A DNA stretch of 64,000 nt. Origin: Drechmeria coniospora (Eukaryota > Ascomycota > Sordariomycetes > Hypocreales > Ophiocordycipitaceae). The notes beneath the pieces were generated by a model, which was not told the origin of the DNA, did no database searches, and worked only from the letters and a program-made list of their open reading frames with translations. Within the stretch, counting starts at the first letter, position 1. Every line of letters starts with the position of its first letter. Of this stretch, positions 47,901 through 60,769 are shown in pieces. Position numbers and translations under genes: made by a program. Location of the stretch: positions 1,364,001 to 1,428,000 of the forward strand of contig NC_054390.1 in assembly GCF_001625195.1 (NCBI RefSeq). Direction: 5' to 3'.

Positions 47901-48588
47901 CATTCTGCAATACTTGCAGAGCAGCCTCGAACAAGGCATGTCCACGACGCGGTGCCAAATTACATCCAAAGAATTCAAGACACCCGTCCGTCCGAGATGC
48001 CACCCCATCTCGTGCCTGTCCTGTGCTGCGGGTAGCCGCTCCTTGTTCGTATACATGTACTCCGTACTGCACAAGCCCACATTTGTCTTGCCCAGACATG
48101 AAGTGCCTGCCAGCCCACGGACAATGTGCATGCGTTGGCAATCAGCATACCAACTTACGAACCTACCTACCTTCGAGCACAGCCTCAGCGTGCCCTGTCG
48201 TGTACTAACTCATCTACACCTCGGTGTACGGTACGTGCCTAGTACTGTACTTGTACTGTACTTGGCCGTGGTTTTGGTGCACTCGGTACGGAGTACCAAT
48301 ACTTGCGTATACAGTAAGTACGGAGTACAAGCACATGAACGTCTGAACTGTACCGAGTACAGAGAACATGTACAGTAAGTACTACTTGTTACTTGGGCGT
48401 ATCAATGCTCCGTACGGAGAACCTGCCCAGAAATTTCAACCCAACTCCTTGGCACCTCACCAAATAAGGCTCAACCGAGGCTCAACCGAGGTTCCAACCT
48501 ACATGTACAGTACGCGTACAGTGCAGGCACTTTGGACCTGCGCAAGTATAAGTACAACTATGTGCCTGCATGTACAGCAAGTATGTCT

Positions 48589-48666
48589 CTACGGAGTACG
48601 GAGTACCTACGGAGTACCTACGGAGTACCTACGGAGCACCTACGGAGTACCTACAGTACGGAGTAC
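48589..48666. repeat. 11-bp CTACGGAGTAC tandem array
   Basis: The CGGAGTAC word is amplified head-to-tail here: units at 48589, 48607, 48618, 48629, 48640 and 48651. One unit carries GGAGCAC, and two are disturbed by an extra or altered GGAGTAC. Confidence 0.92.
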
Positions 48667-48885
48667 AGAGTGGTAATATCTGCAGAGTACAACTACATGT
48701 ACTGTGCCTGTACGGATCACTTGTACAGTACTTACCCCGGCGTGTGCTCCGTACAGTTACACTTTCCTCTGCTGCCATCTTGTGTGTGCCACTGGCACCT
48801 TCGTGGCAGTACGTACCCACCTAGTACGGTATGGCTGCGCTAGAGTCCTCCCGGGACCATCAACCGCCATCAATCCTCCAACACC

Positions 48886-48962
48886 AACACACTCTCACAC
48901 ACCCACGCACGCACACACGCACACACACACTCCTACACGCCCACACACCCAGACACACGCGC
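48886..48962. repeat. CA-rich imperfect microsatellite
   Basis: Interrupted (CA)n with CACACG and CCACGCACG variants. Directly visible; no associated gene. Confidence 0.85.
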
Positions 48963-50546
48963 GTTCAGTATGCTCGTACGAGTACATTTACAAAGGCTGC
49001 AAGTACATTCCCCTGCACCAGTTAGCCTTTGCACCAAATGACAGTAAAAAAAGGCCAAGGAGCCGGCCATCCGTCAGTCTAGCGCCAGGTTCGAACGACT
49101 CCTGACTCCTGCCTAGCGGCGGTTTGCTACACCCTATTTTCCACCCTGAACCCGACTATCCGGTCGACAGTCAAGTTAGCATGAACCTGCGTCCGATCCG
49201 TAGGGAGCAATACTGCACTGGACCATTTCTTGCTCTTTGAGGGCCGCCGTCCAGCTGCCGTGCCTGCCTTGCTGCGCTGCACCAAAGTTCAGCAGCCTGC
49301 ATTTTGGAAGAAGGGATCGAACTGCTTGACAATGTTGCCACCGCCCCTGCACGGGCCGGACATGGTGAATGCTAAAGGGATCACCACCGTTGTCTGCTCT
49401 CGCGAATGGGCTGGCAGGAGTTGCGCTGTCGAGCTGTCTTCCCAAGTCGGCGAGGAAAAAGTAAACGGCGAGAGCGTTGTCACGCCTCGCTTCACTTCTT
49501 CCTTTTGCCGCCCTTGGACTCGTTTCTCATGACCGAGGACTCACTCGAATGCAGAAGCAGGAACACTCGAATGCAGAAGCAGGAATCTCATTCCCTACCA
49601 TGCCGAATACCCCGATGAGCGTGACCATTGCTAGGGTGATGCTTCCTAAACTGTGCAATACCGCTGCCGCACACTTGAACCCCCCCCCCCTCCCTCAACC
49701 AGCCTCGCTGGACGACGGGCCGTCTCAGCTTCGCCCGCTCCTGGACGTGACCTCGACAACCCGCTCTCTCACACGTATACGTACTGTAGATAGCACAAGA
49801 GACTGCTGTCAGCCCAAACCATTGTTGAGTCATGCATGCTGCATCGTTCACTTGGGGCTCCTGGCCGAGCATCAACGAGCATGGCACCGTGTTTCTCTAG
49901 CGTTGCTTTGAATGGATATGAAGACTATCAAAAAGATTACACAGCTCGACAAGACGGACCGGGCATTCAGTAGAAGGATTCGCAGGACAACCAAGTCTGG
50001 CGAGCCTAAACTAGCAAGAAAGCGGTCTTCGAGTATTCACTCCCCTCCCAACTTCTTCCCCGAGGGTTCAGCTCCCATCGGTCAGTTTCATAGACGAACG
50101 GTTGTCGACGCCGTCGCCTTGAACTCATCGAGATACTTCACCCTCATCACGTCGTCGTCTAGACATTGAGGCAACATCCACGATCTCGTTGGGGTTTCCT
50201 CGGCGGACCCCCTGGAGGGCGGCGCAAAACACGCGGGACAATAGATCGGGAGGCGCAGAGACCTCGAAAGGGATAAGAGAAACCTCCGGTTGCCAAATCA
50301 AAAACATAATGACCGAAAAAGTGCACCTTGCATGCACCCGAGGGCTGGTCGAGGGGGAAAAACATGCCTGTCCTCTATCAAACGCCATTTTGTGCCGTGG
50401 CCGGCCGAATTACGATGCACTCTTGCACGAGTGCCGGCGCGTCTGGGCTTTGGATGCCTCACCACCGTCGATTGCCCATGGGCTGGCTGTTGGCGTTGGC
50501 TGGCGGCGAGTCAGCTCATCGTTCCCGTACCGTTGCTGGAAGCGCG

Positions 50547-52947
<2,401 letters not shown>

Positions 52948-53792
52948 GTTCGGCAAGGATCTTGGTTGTGATTGATCGGGGACGACGGTTCAGAGTGTGT
53001 GAATGAGCGAGGGAGTAAAAAGGTGCGGAATATGCAGAGTGGGCAGCTGGTTTGATGGAATCGCGTCTGCACGAAGATGGAAAGGAGTGCAAGTGAAGTT
53101 GGTGGTTTGAAGGTTGAGAGAATGGGAAATTTGCTGTCGCAGGAGAGTCACGCCTGCAGTCTGACTCGGGCCCGACAATTTTTCCTGCCGCCGTTCCCTC
53201 CTGAAATTTTCGGCGCTAGGAAAAACCTGCCGGCGAAGTGAAGCACGTCCCGGAGTGGAGCGCGCAGTGGGCCCACACTGCTGGCGTGATGGGTTCTGGA
53301 TTGGCTGGCCTCGTTTCAGATGAAGACAGAATCATGACAAGTACGGAGTACTTGGGTGTATTTTACTCCGAAAGGCCATGACCATTCATGATTGTATGAC
53401 TTGCTCAGTTTTACTGCAATCGGTTTCTAATTGAGGCGATTCCATTCATGGATTCAGGCCCTGGCTAATTCCGTACTTTATAGGCACCAGCTTTAACGGC
53501 GTGGTGGCAGATTGCACACCCTGGGACAAGCAGCAACACGCAACGCAGCACTTGCTGCAAGTCGTGACTGGAAGGCAGGACATGCGAGAATCTCCCTCGT
53601 TGCCCCTTGGCATCAGGAGGAACCATGCAATGATTGGTCCAACTCGGCCAGGTCAACATACTGTAGGAAAGGCAAGCGTTCGATGTTTGTTTTTGCTCCA
53701 ACTCGGCAGGCGACATGAATTGCCATGCGAGTCGTGACATGCGGCGGCCATGTAAGCCGTGATGACGAGGACGGTTCGGTCTGATGCCGGCC
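52948..53792 (-). promoter_or_regulatory. dbp2 upstream region
   Basis: Lies between the dbp2 start and the NDH-2 stop, both on the minus strand, so it holds the dbp2 promoter and leader and the NDH-2 3' end. A single TACGGAGTACTT occurs near 53342. The rest is unique sequence. Confidence 0.5.
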
Positions 53793-55673
53793 TCACTCTC
53801 GAGACACATCGCGACCAAAGGCCTTGGATTTGAGCCAGTCGACGACGACAAGAACTCTGTTGCGGGCTGCGGGATGGTCAGCTGTGTCAAAGGAGGACGG
53901 ACGGACGGGCTCCGATGGAGAGGGAGGAGGATGACACTCACTGCTGAAGCACATGGACAGGTAGGCGCTCCTCCAGAATAGGTAGGTCATGCTGCCACCG
54001 GTGGCGAAGTTGCCGTTCCACCAGCTCACGTCGGCAACGGCCTTTTCGCTGCCAATGTAGGCAAGGCTGCCCTGGTGGCTGTATCGGAAGGGCTTCACAT
54101 CCCTGATTCTCCGCAACTTCTTCTCAAGCCTTTCAATCTCCTCGGCTACCTCGGCGGCGTTTCCGGCTTGCAGATTCATGGTGCTGCTCAGCTCCTTGAT
54201 GCGATCCTCATGCTCCCCCGTCATGGCCATGTTGTTGAGAAGGCGACCGAGGAAGTTTCCTTCCTGGGAGGCGACTTGAGCGGTGGGCGCGTACCCGGCC
54301 ACGGCGCAGTCGCCGATGGCCCAGATGTCACGGGTGCCCTGGACGACGAGGTACTCGTTCACGGCGAGGCCACGGCGAGAGTCCTTCTGGGCGGGGATTC
54401 GCGACATGAGGTCCTTGACGACGGGCCTGACGGCGTTGCCGGTCGCCCAGACAAGGAGGCCGTACGGGATGATGACGCGTTCCTTGGTCCCGTCGGGCCG
54501 GCTCATCTCGGCCTCGAGGGAATTCTCCGTCACCTTCTTGACGGCCGTCTTGGTCAAGATGTTGATCCTCTCCTCGCGCAGCGTGTTCTCCGTGTACTCG
54601 ATCAGCTGTTTCGAGAAGGAGGGCAGGACGTTGGGCAGAGCCTCGATGAGCGTCACCTTGAAGCGTGGGCTGATGTCGGGGACCAACTTCCTGATGTCCT
54701 CGTCGAAGAAATCCTGAAGCTCACCGGCAAACTCGACACCGGTGGGGCCGCCGCCGACGACAACCATGTGCATCAGCCGATCGACCTCTTCGGCGCTCTG
54801 ACCCTTGAAAGCAGCCGTCTCGACGCAGTCCATGATGGTCTTGCGGATCTGCTGGGCGTCGCCAATCTCCTTCAGGAAGCAGCTGTGCTCTCTCACGCCA
54901 GGGACACCGAAGGTGGCGTTTTCGGCACCAACGCCGATGACCAGCATGTCGTACGGAATCTCCGTCTCCGATATTGCGCCCTTGATCTCCGAGTTGTCGA
55001 CGATCTTGATCATCTTGCGGTCGGGGTCGATGCAGGACACCTCGGCTTCGTAGTACTTGACGGCGGCTTTCTTGTGGCGGAGGATGGCGCGGACGGGCTC
55101 CATGATGGACCGGTGCTCGATGGTGCCCGTGGTGCAGGAAGGCAGCAGGGGGGTGAAGAGGAAGTAGTTCCGAGGCGAGACGACAATGACGTTGTAGTTT
55201 TCGGTGTCAAGTTTCTTGAGCAGGGCGACGGAACCCCAACCGGTTCCTATCGGTGATGGGTGGTGAGCGAACAAGCGCTTGCCGTCGTGCTTGCCGGGCA
55301 GTTTTCACTCACCGAGAACGACGAGCGTCTTCTTGCTGGGACTGGGCTCGAACTGGGGTTCGGGGTGGCGGTCTTCGTACACCATGTAGAAGGTATAGCC
55401 GACCAGGCCGGCGGCAGAGAGGTATGTCAGCCTCCACATCCACCGCAACGTCCTGCGCAGCTTGCCGGCCTTTGGTTTGGCCTTGGGCGCTTCGGCCGCG
55501 TAGTATCTGCGGAAGGCGATTTGGCTTGTCGTCGGGAGCGGGTGCCTCACGGCGGCACGCAAGGGCGTCGTTGCGGAAGCCGTCAAGGCTCGGGATGCCG
55601 CGCAGCCGCGAGGGCCGACGAGGCGACCTGCCCTGGCGATGGCCGTCGCCATTGGCCGCTGAAAGGAAGCCAT
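53793..55673 (-). CDS. Alternative NADH:ubiquinone oxidoreductase (NDH-2), mitochondrial
   Basis: Single-subunit, non-proton-pumping, rotenone-insensitive NADH dehydrogenase of the inner mitochondrial membrane. Exons 55673-55313, 55246-53942 and 53866-53793 code for 579 residues. The N-terminus is an Arg/Ala/Ser-rich targeting sequence (about 1-60), followed by a membrane segment at 82-99 (LTYLSAAGLVGYTFYMVY). The FAD-binding GTGWGS (121-126) is split by the first intron. Further on are SPRNYFLFTPLLPS, the NADH-binding VVVGGGPTGVEFAGEL (about 281-296), AIGDCA, and the C-terminal membrane-binding part YLFWRSAYLSMCFS|TRNRVLV...VVDWLKSKAFGRD. No EF-hand insertion is present, which separates it from the calcium-binding NDE1 type. 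The membrane segment after the presequence suggests an externally facing enzyme, but sidedness cannot be decided here. Introns are 66 and 74 nt. Confidence 0.93.
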
Positions 55674-58600
55674 CGTGGTGAAGGGACTGGCGGTTGGAGC
55701 GCGCCCAAGGAGGGAAGGGCCTTTCGATGATGGGTACCTATGGTAGGTTGACTGTGAAAAGGATACGTATCGCAGAATTGGCCGAGGGGACAAATCCGCT
55801 GGCGTTGTGGCAGGTCGGGCGAGGCCACTGCGCGGAAGAAGCTGACCTGCGGGCCGGTCGGCAGTTGAATGAAGCTGTTGGCCGTCCTATCCGTCCAATT
55901 CGTGCCAAGTCCTGCGCTGCGTCCGCACGCGTGGATTTCTAAAAAAGCCGTTTCGCAACGAACTTAATTTAATGTAAGTAAGTACAAGCAAGTACTACGG
56001 AGTGCTCGGCGCAAGGGCCCCTGTTGGTGGTCCCTACTAGTAGTAGTACGGATGGAGTTTTAATAAAAATTTCTTTGAAAAAACGGGCACCCAAGATCCA
56101 GCCAGTCCCAGTTCTCCAGTTGGCGCCGCCGAGATAGCACCGTTCTACGATATACGCTTGATCTTCCATTGCCGTTTGCATCTGCCTGTCGATAGCCATG
56201 TTGTCTCATGTGCGGAACAGGGCAAGAAAGACAAGGAAGCTAACATAGGCAGTACTTATATTCATCCGCTTACAATACAAGGATATTTCCAAGCATCAGC
56301 AAAGGTTATAGAATTGTATATTGCAAGTACATGTACTTGAGATAAGTTCATTGATGTACGGAGCGAGTAGTTGTACAAGTACGAGTGCTCTGTAAAATCA
56401 GTTGTACAGGCACATCGACGCTTGATTAAAAGCACCACCTACAAGTAACTGTACCTTACTGGTACCTTACTTGGCCTGGCAGATTAGCAGGCAGTAATGC
56501 AGTAGTTGTACAGTAAAGCACGGTACAGGCCGCCAATTGGCGGAAATGCCCACTCAATAGGGCACTGTTGCAAGAACAAGTATTATCACTGCAAGGACAG
56601 TACGCACCTACCGAGAAACTTGTACCGTATGTACCTAGGTGTACTGTAAGTACATGTAAGTATGGAGTACTCCGTACTCCGTACATTTGGGTAGGATTTG
56701 CCTTAAAGCGGAGCAGGTATTAATTACTTAACTCCAGTGCGAGGTCAGTTGTATTATTGTTTAAGTATCAACCTCACTCTTGTTCGAGTTGTGGGATGCG
56801 GGAGGAGGGGGGAGGAGGTGCGAGTCGGGTGCAAGCAGGTACTCCGTTCAACCCAGGCGGAACGTTGCCAGGACTGGTGCGTAACATCGTGTATTTAACA
56901 GAATATCCATCTAGTACATGTATACTCGTGCTCCATACATTTACATGTACTAGCATCATTGCCGCTGGTGCTACTTTTTGGGCAGCAAGGCTACTATTGC
57001 TGACTGCTGGCGATGCAAATGGGTCCTGCGGGTATGCATGGCATCTGCACCTTGCCGAAGCGCCATCAGGGCTCCACTTTCGGCACACCCATCCACTGTA
57101 ACCACTCCTCCACATGATACCTTGAACGTGGACGGTGCACAAGTCAGCGGGGTGTACACCAGCACTTCAACTACCTGTACACCAACCAGCAGTTACTCCA
57201 GGTACCTGCAACTACAGTACAGTACACTATAAGGACTAGGTAAGTTAGTACGGAGCACATGTTCAGTGCCTACACCCACTGTAAGCAAGCACGGAGTAAT
57301 TACGACATGTACTTACTGTAGGTTCAAGTGGACGAGAAGTATTACTGCACTCGTACACTGGTAGGTACCTAAGGTACCTAGGCGCTGATTCACAGGCACT
57401 AAATACAAGGTCTACAGTGAGTACGAGTACTAAACTTACAGGTGAACTCCTTGATGAGAGGCAGCAACTTGCATACATGCACTCCGTATAGCGGCAGCAA
57501 GTGTGCTGCTGTAGATGTACCAGGTTAGTGTTCCATTCTAGTACGTGTAGATATCTGTTTATCCGTACAGGAAATGCACATGGCAACTACTAGAAAGTTA
57601 GTCATGTGTTACCCTGGCTGTGGCTCAGAGGGGTTGGTAACATCTCGAGCCGTCTTGGTCCCAGGCTTGCGCACCACAACATCCCGTACGGACAATAGAA
57701 TCCAGGCTGCACCCTCGTGGCGACCAATGCACACGGAGGAGGTTTGTGACCGCACCGAGAGGATCAAATGCGAACGCATATATATCTGTACTGGGATCTG
57801 GCTGGCCCTTGGTGCACTCTCGTGAGTCCTCATTCTCGAACAAGAATTCGCAAACTGACTTCATGTTGTCAGAATTCGCCCTCGCCTCCTCAAAGCATCG
57901 CCATCGGCGGCCTTCTTCCCCCCCGATCCCAATCCCTGCCAGTTTCTCGACAGACCATGAAACCAAGATTGAACCCAAGCTGCAAAGCTGAACTGCTTAC
58001 GAGCCAGTCATCGTCGCAAGCCGAATGCACCGACCAGAAATGTTGTCCTGGTACCCCCTGAGACTGGAGACTCAACCAAACGAAATGGACATGTAGAGGT
58101 CGAAATCCTTGTTCTTCAATCGCGAGGCCGAAAACTCTAATCTGACCGCTCACCCAATTGCTCGCACGGATCTCGTTTCCAACCGGCTCTGACGATTCCT
58201 CGAGCACTGCTGTTGTTTTACGTCCCGAAGATTGGCAACTCCTGACCCAAAACTTTGCCCCAATACCGCGCGTTGCTTGCCGGTGTCTTGCCCTCGGGGG
58301 TTCTGGCCCCGGATTGATTCTCCTCCTCAGATCCCCTGATGAGCCTTGGGCTGCTGGGATTATGCTGTCGCCAACAGCATCACTTTCAAAGCTAAGCAGG
58401 CGAGCATGGTACATCCAGCCCGGCTCGCCGTGGCTCTCGCCTGTCCCCCACTTCTCATCCTTGCCAGCCCCCTACCAGGTCTTTGCAGCCTACGCGAGGT
58501 TCAAGATATCGCGATCTTCCGTGTCGGTGACTCCGCTTGTATCATCATGACTACGTCGATATAGATTCGTTTTTATGGTCCCATTCGTCTTCTGCACTAC

Positions 58601-58819
58601 TTTGTCCATCTCCTTTACCTCATCCTTTCCCACCGACTTCAAGGTGCCGCCTCACAGGCCCGGTGCTCTATCGTACATCGCATCTGAAACCCGCTTCACT
58701 CCAGCCTTGCTCACCATCATACGCATTTCTCAGGCCTTGGGACAATACTCGCCCGTACGGATACACGTGCATGGAAATATCCCGATGTTGTTCAAAGTCG
58801 TGTTTGTCCAAAAGACATC
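55674..58819. other. Intergenic region, NDH-2 to membrane-protein gene
   Basis: Divergent upstream regions of NDH-2 (-) and the next gene (+). A GTAC/CGGAGTAC-rich island covers about 55980-57580, with clear words at 56666-56690. From about 57600 to 58819 the composition is ordinary and increasingly C/T-rich toward the downstream start. Open frames at 57890-58414 (-) and 58575-58988 (+) show no family features. Confidence 0.5.
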
Positions 58820-60636
58820 ATGGTTCCAACCATTGAACTTGCAAATTTTCAACTGGCTCCGAGTGAGCCAAACTTCCCACCATGGACCAGAGGCGACGAG
58901 GATGAGGAAGATACAGATATTCAAAAGTCGGCATGTCCATATAAGGTCTTCCGATGCCGACGGGAAAAGAGACGAGACAGGTGGCTGATGGATGCCGGCC
59001 ATGGCCTCCTCCACAATCGAGATTCGATGCCCTCCAACAAAAAACGCCGTCGAAAAGGCCTCTTGAAAGCTTCTACCGGTCCAGATATGGGGAGTATTCC
59101 TGGTGCGAAAAATGCCGCCCGTGCCTCCTCTTCTGATGAGAAGGGCCCTTCGAGCGACGATAGTGGCCATGAAAGCGATCATGCATCTGCAGCTGCGGAA
59201 GCGCTCCTCCCTACGCCGTCGACGACCCCATCCGCACCTCATCCCTCGATACCGCAACGGACTCCGCCCATCTCCGAATCATCGTCGTCTCAGGCAACAG
59301 CTGCGCCAATCGCGGGACATAGGTCTTCGAGCGTAAAGAAAGCACCTGAACTCGTGCGCACGCTTACTCCCTGATGTCCCTGATCCGCTTGGCTGACTAT
59401 CACTGATGAGTGCAGCTTCCTTCGAATAATAATGCAGACGTCAAACCTAGCCAGTCGCCATCGCTGGATCGGACCCCGGGCAGTTCGTACATTTCAGAGA
59501 CAATGAGCACAACCGCCTTGGAGCCCTTGGATCCAACACTCACGGCAGGGAGCAATTTTTGGATTGAATTCACCCCGTACATCACTGGCCCAGTTTCAAC
59601 TTTTGCCTCAATAGTGAGGAACGAAGTGGAACCTCCCGAGACACAGGTGCCGAGTGTCCCTGTGACGAACGGGCCCAAGGTTATGAGCATGGATACCACT
59701 TCATACACCGGTGCGGACACGAACAGCTACCGTGTTCATCGTGATCACGAGGATCTTCATGCTACTACACACACGGCCCTGATTGCTGTCGGCTCCATCG
59801 GTCAGTGGTTATGATGCCTTTTTGTAACCCGCGCTGACCCGAAATAAGGCGCCACAATCATCATCTTCTTCGCTTTATGGCTTGGATGGAAGTGTTTCCA
59901 AATGCAGAGTGGAAATGGCTCCGAAACGTCGACGCTCTCGTCGCCGAGGAAGCCAATGCAGCTGATGACCAGCTTTGTTCCCTGTGTTCCCATTCTGAAA
60001 AAGCGTTCTGCTAACCCAAGCGTGTCCGACGTTGTTAAGCCATATGATGATGGGTTTTGGGGTAGCAAGCTGCCGCCATCGGCCGATGGAGGAGTTGAAA
60101 ATTCAGGAGCCATTACTGTCCCCACGGGGATAGCATCAACACAAGAGGTCAAGGAGTCGAACGCGGTGAGATTGCATCTCAGCCCGCAGAATCAACCTGG
60201 ATCATCAAATCACCCGCGTCTGAGCAACATTCCCGGCCAACGCATGAGCGAAATCTCATCACTCTCGTCAGGATTTGGCGACGGCGATATCATTATGCCT
60301 ACGGGAAATAACTTCATCATTGCGGCGGAACGCTTGATGGTTCCCGCACCAGCTGCGCAGCGCTCAAGCGTTGGGGGGGCTTCCCAGCGACGGGAAACAG
60401 TATATACGGAAACATCCGAGGACCCTCATCCGCGATTTCGCACCATCAACTCGTGGGTCAAGCAGCAGACAGGTCGAGTGAAGCGAGGTAAACAGCTCGA
60501 GATGACAAACGGCGATATACCTCCAGTTCCCAAAATGCCGCTTGAGCAGGATTTCAGATTGATGATGCCGGATGGAGAGGTGCCCCGGCAGGTAGTACCA
60601 GGGAAGCGAAGCACAGGCTACGGAATGTCAAAGTGA
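58820..60636 (+). CDS. Unrecognised single-pass membrane protein
   Basis: I do not recognise a named family. Proposed exons are 58820-59353, 59416-59800 and 59849-60636, giving 568 residues. The start MVPTIELANFQLAPSEPNFP is followed by an acidic stretch and a basic patch (NKKRRRKGLLK), then a long low-complexity Ser/Pro/Thr segment with no signal peptide. One clear membrane helix lies at about 300-321 (ALIAVGSIGATIIIFFALWL), followed by a Ser/Pro-rich tail with small charged motifs and RTINSWVKQQTGRVKRGKQ. The second intron (48 nt, 59801-59848) cuts the helix codon for codon, which supports it. The first intron uses a GTGCGC donor and is less certain. Whether the N-terminus is outside or inside cannot be told. 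It converges on the Thi20 gene. Confidence 0.7.
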
Positions 60637-60769
60637 AAGTGAGGCATGTCCTCGATCGTCCTCAGGGGCAATCATCTGAGAGTGTCTGTTCCACAAAATC
60701 CCGGGCTGCGGATCGGTGACGCTTCCATTGCCACGTAGCTGGGGGGCTCCGAGAAGCTCGTCGGGCTTT

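Larger units (their letters stand above)
33604..50546. other. About 17-kb region without recognisable genes
   Basis: Read on both strands, no open frame here shows a known domain or consistent codon use. The DNA alternates between GTAC/CGGAGTAC-rich islands and more ordinary GC-rich unique DNA. The islands lie at about 34200-35000, 35700-35930, 36540-37220, 38330-39060, 39470-41480 and 47230-48760; the ordinary DNA at about 35050-35650, 42000-43900 and 45450-47150. Tandem arrays and purine tracts inside it are listed separately. Small or non-coding genes cannot be excluded. Confidence 0.5.

Noticed and set aside
49081..49110. tRNA B-box-like GGTTCGAAC
   Set aside because: No A box or foldable acceptor stem at the proper distance upstream; the word is isolated.
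54075..55256. Plus-strand 393-codon ORF opposite NDH-2
   Set aside because: Shadow frame; the minus strand carries all dinucleotide-binding motifs.
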